Notes under the pieces: model-generated
Told to the model about the DNA's origin: nothing
Database searches by the model: none
Seen by the model: the letters and a program-made list of their open reading frames with translations, nothing else
Translations under genes and position numbers: made by a program
In this document: positions 52,209-61,128 of the stretch, one piece after another
Position numbering within the stretch: the first letter of the stretch is position 1
Layout of the letters: every line of letters begins with the position of its first letter
Source: SG8-30 sp963710135
GTDB lineage: Bacteria; Pseudomonadota; Gammaproteobacteria; Steroidobacterales; Steroidobacteraceae
Length of the DNA stretch: 64,000 nt
Reading direction: 5' to 3'
Assembly: GCA_963710135.1 (NCBI GenBank)
Contig: CAVPYY010000003.1
Span: forward strand, 310,001-374,000

Positions 52209-53596
52209 TGCGCGTGCCGCGCCGGACGCGCGATGACGTTCAATTCGGTGACGCACTCGGTCCAGGCCGACGCCAGCCGATCGACGCTCGCCGCGGTCGT
52301 CGCCGGCGACATCAGCATCATGTTGTGAAACGGCGTGATGACCAGCCCGCGGTTCAGCAGATAGAGACGAATCGCGTCGGGCAGCAGGGGCGGCAGCGAC
52401 TCGACCGACTGGCGACCGGTGCGCGCCGGGTAGCGCGCAAAGCCCACTTCGAGGCGCGCGCCGACATGCTGCACGTGCCAGGGCAGACGCTCCTGCTCGA
52501 TCAGCTGCTCCAGGCCATCCTCCAGGCGCTCCGCCATGGCCAGCATGTGGGCATAGGCCTCCGGCGTCATGATCTGCTCGAGGCAGGTGCGCAGGGCCGT
52601 CGCGGCCATCGGGTTGCCGGCCAAAGTGGTGCCGATCCCCGAATGTCCCGCAGGCTTCATCGCCATGACACCGCGCATGCGCTCCTCTATCTCGGCGCCA
52701 AAGCCGTACACGGCGCAGGGATAGCCGCCCGCGATGGCCTTGCCGGCAACCAGGAAATCCGGCTCGAGTCGTGCCACACCCGTATAGCCGCCCGGTCCGG
52801 AGGACAGCGTGTGCGTCTCGTCGAGGACGAGCAGCGTCTTGTGCCGGCGCGTGAGTTCACGCAGCGCCTCTAGAAACCCGGGTTCGGGCAGCACCATGCC
52901 GGCATTGGTCATGACCGGCTCGGCCAGCACGCAGGCGATCTCGCGGGTGGCGAGCGCCGCGCGCAGTGCGTCGACGTCGTTGAAATCGATGCAGCGGGTG
53001 TGCGCGGCCAGCTCCACCACCTGCCCAACCAGCCCTGGGCGATTGCTGACGCGCTGGTCCTCGAGGCGCACGAAGGTGTCGTCGACCGCACCGTGATAGC
53101 AATGGTCGAATACCAGCACCGCCGGCCGGCCGGTGATCGCGCGCGACCAGCGCAGTACCGAGCGGTTGGCGTCGCTGGCGGTCTGGGTCATCTGCCAGAA
53201 CGGCAGGCCGAAGCGCTTCGCGAGCAGCTCCCCGGCGACCACCGCGTCCTCGCAGGGCAGCATCGCGGTCAGGCCATCGCGTGCCTGCCGCGCCAGGGCC
53301 TGCGCCAGCGGCGGGGGCGAATGGCCGAACATCGCGCCCGTGTCGCCCAGGCAGAAGTCCGCGTGCAGGTGGCCGTCGGCGTCCTCGAGTTCCGCGCCCC
53401 GGGCGCGCGCCAGGAACAAGGGAAACGGCGTGCCCCAGTCGGACATCCAGTGCATCGGCACGCCGCCCGGCCAGTGCCTTGCGCCGCGCGCCGCCAGCTC
53501 GCGTGAACGCGGGTTACGCACTTCAAAGGCTGCGCGCTCGGTCTCGAGCATGCGCTCGATCGCGATCCGCGGAATGCCTGCGATGGTGTCCGGCAA
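52205..53596 (-). CDS. class III PLP-dependent aminotransferase
   Basis: 463 aa from a TTG at 53596. I chose it over ATG 53551 because GGAG stands six bases upstream and the extra residues (PDTIAGIPRIAIER) match the usual N-terminus of this group. PLP lysine is in FLVAGKAIAGGYPCAVYG; DFCLGDTGAMFGHSP, LVLDETHTLSSGPGG and FDHCYHGAVDD are conserved blocks. It is related to glutamate-1-semialdehyde aminomutase and to omega-amino-acid aminotransferases; the substrate is unknown. It overlaps the GS-like gene by four bases; first gene of the unit, divergent from DUF1330. Confidence 0.85.
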   Translation of the reverse strand: MPDTIAGIPRIAIERMLETERAAFEVRNPRSRELAARGARHWPGGVPMHWMSDWGTPFPLFLARARGAELEDADGHLHADFCLGDTGAMFGHSPPPLAQALARQARDGLTAMLPCEDAVVAGELLAKRFGLPFWQMTQTASDANRSVLRWSRAITGRPAVLVFDHCYHGAVDDTFVRLEDQRVSNRPGLVGQVVELAAHTRCIDFNDVDALRAALATREIACVLAEPVMTNAGMVLPEPGFLEALRELTRRHKTLLVLDETHTLSSGPGGYTGVARLEPDFLVAGKAIAGGYPCAVYGFGAEIEERMRGVMAMKPAGHSGIGTTLAGNPMAATALRTCLEQIMTPEAYAHMLAMAERLEDGLEQLIEQERLPWHVQHVGARLEVGFARYPARTGRQSVESLPPLLPDAIRLYLLNRGLVITPFHNMMLMSPATTAASVDRLASAWTECVTELNVIARPARHAQ

Positions 53597-53738
53597 GATC
53601 GACTCCGTGGAGTGCTCGTTACTGGGTCGCGGCAAGCGTACTGGCAAGCACGGCCGGCTGGCCAGCCGGATCGATGCGTTGACGATCCGCCAAGCGGGCA
53701 CGCATAGTGCCGCGGCCTCGGACTATCGGGACGCCGCC

Positions 53739-54122
53739 ATGACCAGACTTCTTTGCACACTGACCCTGCTGGGCTGCCTGGCACTGCCGGTCGCGCACGC
53801 CGACGAAACGCCGGCGGCGGCAGATGGCAGCCCCAAGGGCTACATCCTGTTCCGTTCAGTGTTCCCGGACAAGGAGGCCATACGCCCCTATGGCCGGGCC
53901 GTGTACGCGCTGGCGGAGCAGTTCGGCGGGCGCTTCATCGTGCTGGCCGATGCGCCCGAGCCGGTCGAGGGCACGCCCGACACCCGTCGCCTGGTCATCA
54001 TGGAGTTCCCGTCGCTGCAGGCCGCGCAGGCGTTCTGGACGTCGCCCCAGTACGCCGAGGTCAAGAAGCTGCGCGAGGGCATCGGCCAGGTGGAAGCCGT
54101 GATGTTCGCAGGCGTCCGATGA
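53739..54122 (+). CDS. exported DUF1330-family protein
   Basis: 127 aa. Signal peptide at about 1-22 (LPVAHADE). The rest is a DUF1330 ferredoxin-like fold: YILFRSVFPDKEAIRPYGRAVYALAEQFGGRFIVLAD, RLVIMEFPSLQAAQAFWTSPQYAEVKKLREG. Most DUF1330 proteins are cytoplasmic; an export signal is unusual. Function unknown. First of four plus-strand genes (GST follows after 28 bases). Confidence 0.85.
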   Translation: MTRLLCTLTLLGCLALPVAHADETPAAADGSPKGYILFRSVFPDKEAIRPYGRAVYALAEQFGGRFIVLADAPEPVEGTPDTRRLVIMEFPSLQAAQAFWTSPQYAEVKKLREGIGQVEAVMFAGVR

Positions 54123-54150
54123 ACACCCCCCACAACCAGGAATCCCGCAC

Positions 54151-54804
54151 ATGAAACTCTATGGTTCGATCGCCTCACCGTACGTCGCGCGCGTGGCGCT
54201 GGCGGCGCGCCACAAGGGCCTCGACCTCGCGATCGAGATGCCCGCCGACGGCATCAAGAGTCCCGCGTATCTCGCCAGGAATCCGTTCGGCAAGATGCCC
54301 GTGCTCGAGCACGACGGGCACTACCTGATCGAATCGGAAGTGATCTGCGAATACCTCGAGGACCTGGGCCGGGGCCCCGCGCTGCTGCCCGCCGATCCGC
54401 TCGGCCGGGCGCGCGCGCGCACCGTCTCCCGCGTGGTCGACGTGTACATCGCGCCCGAGGGCGGGGCGCTGTTCCGGCAGCTCAATCCGGCCACCCGCGA
54501 CGCGGCGGCTGTCGCGGCCAGCAAGGCGAAACTGGAAACGGCGCTCGGGCACCTGGATACGCTCATGAGCGGCGGGCCCTGGTCGGCAGGGCAGTTCTCA
54601 CTCGGCGACTGCGCGCTGCTGCCGTACGTGATCCTGATGCACAAGACGGTCGTGCCGGCACTCGGCGTGGCCGATCCGGTCCGCACGCTGCCGCACTTCA
54701 GGACCTGGTGGCAGCAGGTGGAACGCGACCCGATGACCTCCGCATTCGCGGCGGAGCTGGGCGCGGCGACGGATGCCTTCCTGGCGCGCATGCGCGGCGG
54801 CTGA
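54151..54804 (+). CDS. glutathione S-transferase family protein
   Basis: 217 aa. N-terminal thioredoxin-like domain (KLYGSIASPYVARVALAARHKGLDL) with Ser in the usual place for the active-site residue, and KMPVLEHDGHYLIESEVICEYLED, where the ESxxI loop binds the glutamyl part of glutathione. The C-terminal helical domain has GPWSAGQFSLGDCALLPYV. It conjugates or isomerises with glutathione; substrate not clear. The MFS gene follows after 18 bases. Confidence 0.9.
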   Translation: MKLYGSIASPYVARVALAARHKGLDLAIEMPADGIKSPAYLARNPFGKMPVLEHDGHYLIESEVICEYLEDLGRGPALLPADPLGRARARTVSRVVDVYIAPEGGALFRQLNPATRDAAAVAASKAKLETALGHLDTLMSGGPWSAGQFSLGDCALLPYVILMHKTVVPALGVADPVRTLPHFRTWWQQVERDPMTSAFAAELGAATDAFLARMRGG

Positions 54805-54822
54805 GCGCGCCATCCGCCGCCA

Positions 54823-56094
54823 GTGAGCATCCGCCCGCACCTCGCGCTGGCGCGCGGCTATCCGCTGCGCGCCTTCTGGATCTGCTTCACCGCCTATGCC
54901 TTGAGCCAGATGGACCTGGCGCTGTTCGGCTACGCCCTCGGCGGGATACGCGCCGAATTCGGCGTATCGACGGCCACGGTCACGGATGCCATCGCGGCTG
55001 CGAATGTCATCGCCGGGCTGTTGCTGGTCACGCTCGGTGTGGTCACCGACCGGATCGGCCGCAAGGTGATGCTGGTGCTCGCGACGGTGGTGTCGTCGGT
55101 GTTCATCGTGCTGCATGCGCTAGCCCCCGGGCTCATCATGCTGGCGCTGCTGCGCGGGCTGAGCCTGGGCAGCGGCGGGTTGTTGTATCCCGCGACCGGG
55201 GCGATCGTCACCGAGGAGGCGCCGGCGCGCCTGCGCGGCCTGTTCGCGGGCATGCTGCAGGCTGGCTATCCGGTCGGCTGGTTCCTCGGGTCGGTGCTGG
55301 CCGCCGCGCTGCTGCCGCATTTTGGCTGGCGCGCGCTGTTCCTGACCGGCCTGCTGAGCCTGCCGTTCGTCTGGGTCATACACCGCTATCTGCGCGAAAC
55401 CCGCCGCTTCGCCCGCCGGGACGCGGCGTCGGCCGGCCCGCGCGCCAGCGTGCCGCAGCTGTTTCAGCGGGGCATGGCGCGCCGCACCCTCATCCTGTTC
55501 TGCGCGCAGTTCCTGTTCGTCCTGGCGTATGGCGGCACCTTCCAGCTGTTCCCGTTGTACTTTCACGATGCCCGCGGTTTCGACGTCGCTGACGCCGCGT
55601 TCCTGGTCGGCCTCGGCAACCTGATCGCGGTGGCCGGCTACGCCTTGGCGGCCTGGGTCGGGGAGTTCGTGCTGACCCGCCGCACCACCGTCGTCATCTG
55701 GACGCTGGCTGGCGCATGCTGCTTCGTCTGGCTAATCTGGGGAACCAGCACGCGCCTCGAGGCCCTGCTCGCCTTCAGCGTCATGTGCGTGTTCTTCCTG
55801 GGTGTCGCCGCCGTGAAGTTCGCTTTCGTCGCCGAGGTCTTTCCGACGCACTTGCGTGCCACGGGACTCGCCTTCTGCGGTTCCCTCGCCGTGCTGTTGG
55901 GCTCGGCGGCCGGCCCGCTGCTGATCGGCCGCAATATCGACCGGCTCGGCTGGGACATGGCCTTCTCCCTGTTCGGCGCGGTGCCTCTGTTTCTGGCGGG
56001 CCTCGCGTACCTGCTGCTGAAGCCGGTTCCCTCAGGCCTGGAAGTCGAGGAGATTCAACGCCGATTCGCCGGCGAACGGGGATCGGCGACATGA
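54823..56094 (+). CDS. MFS transporter
   Basis: 423 aa from GTG 54823. Twelve helices; loop 2-3 motif VTDRIGRKVMLVL; GGLLYPATGAIVTEEAPARLRG and VAEVFPTHLRATGLAFCGS resemble the sugar/aromatic acid symporter group. It should take up an organic acid or similar compound. Its stop overlaps the next gene's ATG (ATGA), so a reductase is co-translated, suggesting uptake and reduction of the same substrate (inference). Confidence 0.88.
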   Translation: MSIRPHLALARGYPLRAFWICFTAYALSQMDLALFGYALGGIRAEFGVSTATVTDAIAAANVIAGLLLVTLGVVTDRIGRKVMLVLATVVSSVFIVLHALAPGLIMLALLRGLSLGSGGLLYPATGAIVTEEAPARLRGLFAGMLQAGYPVGWFLGSVLAAALLPHFGWRALFLTGLLSLPFVWVIHRYLRETRRFARRDAASAGPRASVPQLFQRGMARRTLILFCAQFLFVLAYGGTFQLFPLYFHDARGFDVADAAFLVGLGNLIAVAGYALAAWVGEFVLTRRTTVVIWTLAGACCFVWLIWGTSTRLEALLAFSVMCVFFLGVAAVKFAFVAEVFPTHLRATGLAFCGSLAVLLGSAAGPLLIGRNIDRLGWDMAFSLFGAVPLFLAGLAYLLLKPVPSGLEVEEIQRRFAGERGSAT

Positions 56095-57059
56095 AGGCCT
56101 GGCTGGTGGAGCGATTCGGCGGGGCCGACGCCATGCAATGGCGGGAATCGCCGACGCCGGTGGCAGGACCTGGTCAGGTGCTGGTCGAGGTGCATGCCTC
56201 GGCGGTCAACTTCGCCGAGACGCGCATGCTCGCCGGCACCTACATCGGCCAGGAGCTGCCCTTCATCCTGGGCATGGAGTCCGCCGGCGTGGTCGCGGCA
56301 GTCGGCGCAGGCGTCAAAGGGTTCGCGCCTGGCCAGCGCGTATTCGGCCGGGCCCGTGGCTCGCACGCCGAGTTCGTGCTGGTCGACGCGCAGCACCTGA
56401 TGCCGCTGCCGGACCAGCTTTCGTTCGTGGAAGGCGCGGCCATCCCGGTCGGGTGGCTCACAGCCTGGCACGCACTGCTGACCGTCGCCGGCGTGCAGGC
56501 CGGTCAGCGCGTGTTGGTCGAAGCCGTCGCGTCCAGTGTCGGTAGCGCCGCACTGGCCATCGCGAAGTGGCGCGGTTGCTGGGTCGCCGGGACGGCGAGC
56601 CGCGACGAGAAGGTGGCGCGTGCACTGCGTTTCGGCGCGGACGCCGGCTACAACTACAGGACCGAGGACGTCGCCGCCCGGGTGCGGGCGGACACGGCTG
56701 GCGCCGGCATCGATGTCGGCCTGATGACCATCGGCGAGGAAACCGCCGAGTCGCTGTTCGACTCCATGGGGCAGGAAGGCCACATCGTCATGTACGGCTC
56801 CACCGGCGGGCGGCAGGTGTGCTTCAACCTCAACATCGGCATGCGCAACATCCGCCTGTCGAGCATGAGCATCTCGTCGAGCCCCCGGTTCCTGCCCGAG
56901 ACCATGAAGTCGTTTCGCGAGATCGCCTTGCCAAGGTTTGCCAGCGGCGAGTTCCGCGCCCTGGTCGACGTCGTACTGCCGATGAGCGAACTGCCTCGCG
57001 CGCACGAACTGATCGATGCACGCACCCACTTCGGCAAGATCGTCCTCGAGATCAAATAG
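56091..57059 (+). CDS. quinone oxidoreductase-like medium-chain dehydrogenase
   Basis: 322 aa. Zinc-free MDR enzyme: GroES-like half (VLVEVHASAVNFAETRMLAG, ILGMESAGVVAAVGAGVKGFAPGQRVFG) and NADPH-binding half (VEAVASSVGSAALAIAKWRGCWVAG). The binding loop reads AVASSVGS instead of AAAGGVGS, a small change. Cysteine ligands for zinc are absent. It probably reduces quinones or enones with NADPH. Overlaps the MFS gene by four bases; a hairpin follows the stop. Confidence 0.88.
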   Translation: MKAWLVERFGGADAMQWRESPTPVAGPGQVLVEVHASAVNFAETRMLAGTYIGQELPFILGMESAGVVAAVGAGVKGFAPGQRVFGRARGSHAEFVLVDAQHLMPLPDQLSFVEGAAIPVGWLTAWHALLTVAGVQAGQRVLVEAVASSVGSAALAIAKWRGCWVAGTASRDEKVARALRFGADAGYNYRTEDVAARVRADTAGAGIDVGLMTIGEETAESLFDSMGQEGHIVMYGSTGGRQVCFNLNIGMRNIRLSSMSISSSPRFLPETMKSFREIALPRFASGEFRALVDVVLPMSELPRAHELIDARTHFGKIVLEIK

Positions 57060-57061
57060 GG

Positions 57062-57109
57062 GACATTCTCTATTTCCGAGGCCGCCCAGCCCGGAAAATA
57101 GAGAATGTC
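57062..57109. repeat. REP-like hairpin between convergent genes
   Basis: Arms GACATTCTCTATTTCCG (57062-57078) and CGGAAAATAGAGAATGTC (57092-57109) pair over 17 bases with a one-base bulge around a 13-base GC-rich loop. The AT-rich arms stand out in GC-rich DNA. It could end transcription from both sides or be a dispersed REP sequence of the kind mobilised by RAYT transposases. Confidence 0.75.
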
Positions 57110-57135
57110 ACCGATAATCTGGGCGATTCGTTGAT

Positions 57136-58121
57136 TTATGGCAGCAGGATGACCTTGCCGTCGCGCTCGTCGCCGGTGCGCGCGGCATGCGCGAACGCCT
57201 CACGCCACAGCGTGAGCGGGTAGGTCGCCGCGATCTTCGCCGCGAGGCGCCCGTCCGCCATGCGCTCTGCCAGGTCCCGATAGATGGTCGTCGACCTCCG
57301 CGCTGCTGCGTCGCTGGAGCTGGCGCCGGAAACTCATGCCCACCAGCCGGATGTCGCGAGCGAACATCAGGTAGAAGTCCATCTCGCAGCGCTGGCCGCT
57401 CATGGCGCCGTAGCAGACTACGGTCGAGCCCGCGGCCAGACACTGCGCGATGCGATGCGTCGCCGCGCCGCCGACGCAGTCGATGCCGAGGATCGGCTCG
57501 ACGCCGCCGGTGGCCCCGCGCACGCGCGCCGCGAGGTCGTCACCGTCGGTCAGCACGACGTCCGCACCCGAGCGCGTCGAGCTCGCCAGCCAGTTCCGCC
57601 CGGCGCACCACGTTCACCGTGCGCACCCCGCGCTCCGCCGCGAGCGCGATGAGGTAGCGGCCACAGCTGGAATTCGCGCCGTTGTGGATGATCCAGTCCC
57701 CGGGCGCGAGCTGGGCGAAGTCGTGCAGCAGCACGTGCGCGGTCGGCGCGTTGATGGTGAGCAGTGCGAGCTGCTCGGCCTCGCCCTCCGGCGCCGGCAT
57801 GCAGTCAGCCGCCGCGACGCACAGCTCCTGGCGGAAGGTGCCGGATCCTGAGGGCGGGAAGACACGGTCGCCGGGCGCGAAGTCACTCACCCCGCTGCCT
57901 GTCCGCACCACGCGCCCGACCCCCTCGAAGCCCGGCGTACGCGGCAGCGCGAAGCGAAAGCCCGACGTCCCCTGCACGCTGCGCAGGTCCGCGACATGCA
58001 TCGCCGCCGCCTCGACCGCGATCACGATCTCGCCCGCGCCCGGTCGCGCCGGCGCGACGTCGTCCAGGCGCAGCACCTCGGCGGGTTCGCCAAACCGGTC
58101 GTGGATCAGCGCCAGCGGCAT
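57136..58121 (-). pseudogene. zinc-free medium-chain dehydrogenase/quinone reductase, two frameshifts
   Basis: 327 aa when two extra bases (57567-57569 and 57292) are removed. It has the GroES-like half (EIVIAVEAAAMHVADLRSVQG, GFEGVGRVVRTGSGVSDFAPGD) and the nucleotide half (IHNGANSSCGRYLIALAAERGVRTVNVVRR), then DCVGGAATHRIAQCL and a tail REAFAHAARTGDERDGKVILLP. This group includes trans-2-enoyl-CoA reductase-like (MECR/ETR1) enzymes. Both shifts equal one inserted C on the plus strand, so a sequence error is likely. It starts seven bases after the nitrilase stop. Confidence 0.82.
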
Positions 58122-58128
58122 GGACCCC

Positions 58129-59304
58129 TCACACGAGTCCGCGCGCGCTCATGCGCGCGAGCGTGTCCGCCTGGCGCTCCAGGAAGTAGCCGCGATCCGG
58201 CACGACCACCCGCCCGCCGACGAGCAGGCCGTTGCGACGCCGCAGGTCGGCGGCCGCGAAACTGTCGGCGAACAGGTCGAGCGCCTGTCGCGACAGCAGG
58301 TTGCCCATGCCGGGACGACGCCGGTAGCTGCGCAGGCCGTCGACCAGCAGCCGCGCGTGGGCGTTGATGCTCTCGCCCTGCCCGGTGGTGACGATCACGC
58401 TGCCCAGGTAGTCGAGGATCTCCGAGCCGCCGTCCGGCGACTGCGACGGCACCTCGATGCCCGACGTGCCAGCCGTGTTGGCCGACACCAGGTAGGCCAT
58501 GTTCTCCAGCGCCCGCGCCGCGCGCGCGATCTTCTTTTGCGACGGCGTCAGCGTGAAGACTTCGCTGGTCGAGTGCAGGAAGACCTCCGCACCGCGTATG
58601 GCATGGCAGCGCGCGATCTCCGGATAGAGGATTTCCTCCGAGGCAATCGCCGCGAGGTTGCCGATCGCCGTACGCGCGACCGGAAACACGCCGTCGAGGC
58701 CGTAGACGTCCAGGTACTTGTCCCACACGTCGTGGGGAGTGGGCGCGAACAGCGACACCAGCCTGCGATAGCGCAACACCGTGTTGCCCGACGGGTCGAT
58801 GCAGAAGCTGGCCTGGAAATACAGGCCCGGGAAGTGACGGTCGGTCTCGTAGGCATTCCCGGCCAGGAACAGGTTGTGGCGCTGGGCGATGGCGGCCAGC
58901 GCCTCGTACTCGGGGCCATCCGGATCGAGCGCGGCCTTGTCGGCCCACTCGTCGATCGCCTCCCCCCACGGGGGTCCGGACAGCACGTACTCGGGCAGCA
59001 CGACCAGCTTGAAGTCGCGCCCGATCCAGCGGCGCGTGCCGCGGATCTGCTCTTCGATGCGCCCGATCGAGCGCCGCATGCGCTCGCGCGCCGCCTCGCG
59101 CGTGGCGTCGGGATGCACGGCGTCGTTGAAGGTCTGCAGGGCGCAGGCGTAGTAGCCACCGCGTATCCAGTCGTCCGCGTCCGGCCCGGCCGCGGTCGCG
59201 CCAGCCGCATCCTCTGCCGCAGTGGCGAGGGTAGCGGGACCCAGCGCGCCGGCGCCGAGCGCCGCGCCGGTGCCCGCCAGGAATCTGCGTCTCGTCTCGT
59301 CCAT
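58129..59304 (-). CDS. Tat-exported nitrilase-fold protein with Ser in place of the catalytic Cys
   Basis: 391 aa from ATG 59304. A twin-arginine signal (DETRRRFLAGTGAALGAGAL) begins it, so the folded protein is exported. The carbon-nitrogen hydrolase fold shows the Glu (E105, LVVLPEYVLSG) and Lys (K196, HDVWDKYLDV), but the Cys position in the third motif (usually I-C-Y-E) is S222 in AIASEEILYPEIAR. A thiol mechanism is therefore not possible as in normal nitrilases. It may be a non-catalytic binding protein or use Ser. It leads the shifted dehydrogenase and is divergent from the TRAP-type lipoprotein. Confidence 0.82.
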   Translation of the reverse strand: MDETRRRFLAGTGAALGAGALGPATLATAAEDAAGATAAGPDADDWIRGGYYACALQTFNDAVHPDATREAARERMRRSIGRIEEQIRGTRRWIGRDFKLVVLPEYVLSGPPWGEAIDEWADKAALDPDGPEYEALAAIAQRHNLFLAGNAYETDRHFPGLYFQASFCIDPSGNTVLRYRRLVSLFAPTPHDVWDKYLDVYGLDGVFPVARTAIGNLAAIASEEILYPEIARCHAIRGAEVFLHSTSEVFTLTPSQKKIARAARALENMAYLVSANTAGTSGIEVPSQSPDGGSEILDYLGSVIVTTGQGESINAHARLLVDGLRSYRRRPGMGNLLSRQALDLFADSFAAADLRRRNGLLVGGRVVVPDRGYFLERQADTLARMSARGLV

Positions 59305-59421
59305 CGCGTTTCCCGCCCGGTATGCGCAGAGGCCGTGCGCTCCGCGAGGGTATGCCAAGCACGCGGCGACTTGCGACCCTCGCCCGGACGGCGCTCCACG
59401 ACATACGAAGAAAACTTCGTG

Positions 59422-59427
59422 TATATT
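59422..59427 (+). promoter_or_regulatory. possible -10 element for the solute-binding lipoprotein
   Basis: TATATT, 33 bases before the ATG, just after a small inverted repeat GAAG-AAAA-CTTC (59407-59418). No clear -35. Confidence 0.35.
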
Positions 59428-59459
59428 CGCGGACCGTACGCCGCCGCCGAGGAACCGCC

Positions 59460-60497
59460 ATGCGCCGTGTCTTTGCCGTCGCACTTGCCGCGCTGCTGAC
59501 GGCCTGCGGGTCGGGCGCGCCCAGCGATGACGCGCCCCGCCCCTCCCGCAAGGACGTCACGGTTGCCGGCTTTTCGCTGCCGGGCTCGGTGGACGAGCGC
59601 AACTGGCGGCGCTTCGAGGAAAACGTCAACGTCTGGGCACCCGAGTTCCGCCTCAAGATGCTGATCCGCGGCGAGGGCGGCCCGGAAGAGACGCAGTTGT
59701 CCAATGCCCGTCGCGGCCGCGTGCAGGTGGCCGGGATTTCCTTCGCCGGCGCCGCGGCGGTCGTGCCCGAGATCGCGGTGCTGTCAGCGCCCTACCTGTT
59801 CGACTCCCAGGAAGAAGCCGACTTCATCATGGACGAGGTCCTGCTGCAGCCGTTTCGCCGGCTGTTTGCCGAGCGTGACCTGCGGCTGCTGCACTGGATC
59901 GATGTCGGCTGGGTCAACCTGTACGCCAACAAGCCGATCCGCTCGCCCGACCAGGCGGCCGGGGTGCGCATCCGCGCAGCATCTTCGCTGGCCTCGCAGG
60001 AGTTCGTTCTGGCCGTCGGCGGCGACATGATTTCGATGCCGTTTCCCGATGTGTTGCCGGCGCTGCAGACCGGGCTCATCGACGGCGGCGTTACCAGTGT
60101 CACGATGTACGCGTTGAGCGGTCTTGCCAAGGAAGCGCCGTACTTCATCCTCACCGAGCACAGCTACGACGTCGGCGTCCTGGTCGCCAACAAGAACTGG
60201 TTCGACCGTCTCACGCCGCACGACAAGGACGTATTCGAAACCGCATTCGGCAGCGCCGGCATGGCCCGCGCCGACGCGCGCGCGGCGGTCGTCGAGCTGT
60301 TCGGCAAGCTGGATGAGGAAGGCGCGACGGTGTACCGGCCGACGGCCGAGGAACGGCGGGCCTGGCGCGAGGCCTCGCTGCCCGCGCATCGCGCCATCAT
60401 CGACAAGGCCGGCGGACGCTCCCAGGAGATCTACGATCTCATCCTGCAGGGCAAGCAACAATTCGCCGCCCGCGCCGCCGAGGCAACCGCCGGCTGA
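59460..60497 (+). CDS. TRAP-type (DctP) solute-binding lipoprotein
   Basis: 345 aa. A lipoprotein signal (RRVFAVALAALLTAC) begins it. The mature DctP fold has EETQLSNARRGRVQVAGISF, APYLFDSQEEADFIMD, GWVNLYANKPIRSPDQAAGVRIR (the carboxylate-binding Arg area) and DVLPALQTGLIDGG. Normal DctP proteins are soluble and work with DctQ and DctM; neither gene is near, so the protein is an orphan or serves transporters coded elsewhere. Lipid anchoring is unusual. Divergent from the nitrilase-fold gene. Confidence 0.85.
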   Translation: MRRVFAVALAALLTACGSGAPSDDAPRPSRKDVTVAGFSLPGSVDERNWRRFEENVNVWAPEFRLKMLIRGEGGPEETQLSNARRGRVQVAGISFAGAAAVVPEIAVLSAPYLFDSQEEADFIMDEVLLQPFRRLFAERDLRLLHWIDVGWVNLYANKPIRSPDQAAGVRIRAASSLASQEFVLAVGGDMISMPFPDVLPALQTGLIDGGVTSVTMYALSGLAKEAPYFILTEHSYDVGVLVANKNWFDRLTPHDKDVFETAFGSAGMARADARAAVVELFGKLDEEGATVYRPTAEERRAWREASLPAHRAIIDKAGGRSQEIYDLILQGKQQFAARAAEATAG

Positions 60498-60514
60498 CCG
60501 GCGGCACAGCCGGG

Positions 60515-60880
60515 TCAGTCGTACTCGTCGTACTTCAGCGCGCTGCCGCGCACCCGCTCGGCGGGGTACTTGCGGGCGTTCTCGCCGAGCTTGCGGGAGA
60601 CCGCCGCGAGCAGATCCATGTCGAGGCGGTCGGCGATGCGCACCAGGTAGACCAGCACGTCGGCGAGTTCATCCTCGACGCGGCGGCGCTTGTCGGCATC
60701 GAGCGTCTCGCTCTGCGACTCGGTCAACCACTGGAAGATCTCGGCGAGCTCGGCGGCTTCCACGCCGAGCGCCATGGCGAGATTCTTCGGGCTGTGGAAC
60801 TGCTCCCAGTCGCGCTCCGCGGCGAACTGGCGCAGCCGCTGCCGCAGCTCCTCGAGATCCGCCACCCGGTCCTGCGTCAC
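60515..60880 (-). CDS. MazG-like nucleotide pyrophosphohydrolase
   Basis: 121 aa. All-alpha NTP-PPase: QFHSPKNLAMALGVEAAELAEIFQW and DELADVLVYLVRIADRLDMDL contain the ExxE...ExxD Mg-binding motifs. Removes pyrophosphate from (d)NTPs, dCTP in some relatives, and so cleans the nucleotide pool. No start problem (MTQDRVADLEELRQ). It converges with the DctP gene (17-base gap). A 248-base gap follows upstream. Confidence 0.9.
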   Translation of the reverse strand: MTQDRVADLEELRQRLRQFAAERDWEQFHSPKNLAMALGVEAAELAEIFQWLTESQSETLDADKRRRVEDELADVLVYLVRIADRLDMDLLAAVSRKLGENARKYPAERVRGSALKYDEYD

Positions 60881-61084
60881 CCCGGCATCCCCCGCTGTCT
60901 GGCCGCCTGCCGTCCGCGACGGTCGCGTGCCGATTGGCCAAGGGTACCGGGAGCGGAGCGCCCCCGCACCGGGCTCGACACAGCCGGGGTGCGGAGGACT
61001 GCCCCGAACGACCCGCTCGACGCTGGGCAGTACGGCAAGCGTAGACCAGCCTCTGCGCGCCCGAGCCAGCCGGGGTGTCGGCAG

Positions 61085-61108
61085 CCGGCGACGCCGTGAC
61101 GTCGCCGG
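61085..61108. other. perfect 9-bp stem hairpin in gap
   Basis: Arms CCGGCGACG (61085-61093) and CGTCGCCGG (61100-61108) with a 6-base loop, 20 bases after the tautomerase stop. No T-run follows on either strand, so a terminator is possible but not shown. The rest of the 248-base gap (60881-61128) shows nothing else clear apart from a short repeated phrase CAGCCGGGGTG. Confidence 0.5.
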
Positions 61109-61128
61109 ACAGCCGGCCCGGCCGCGCT

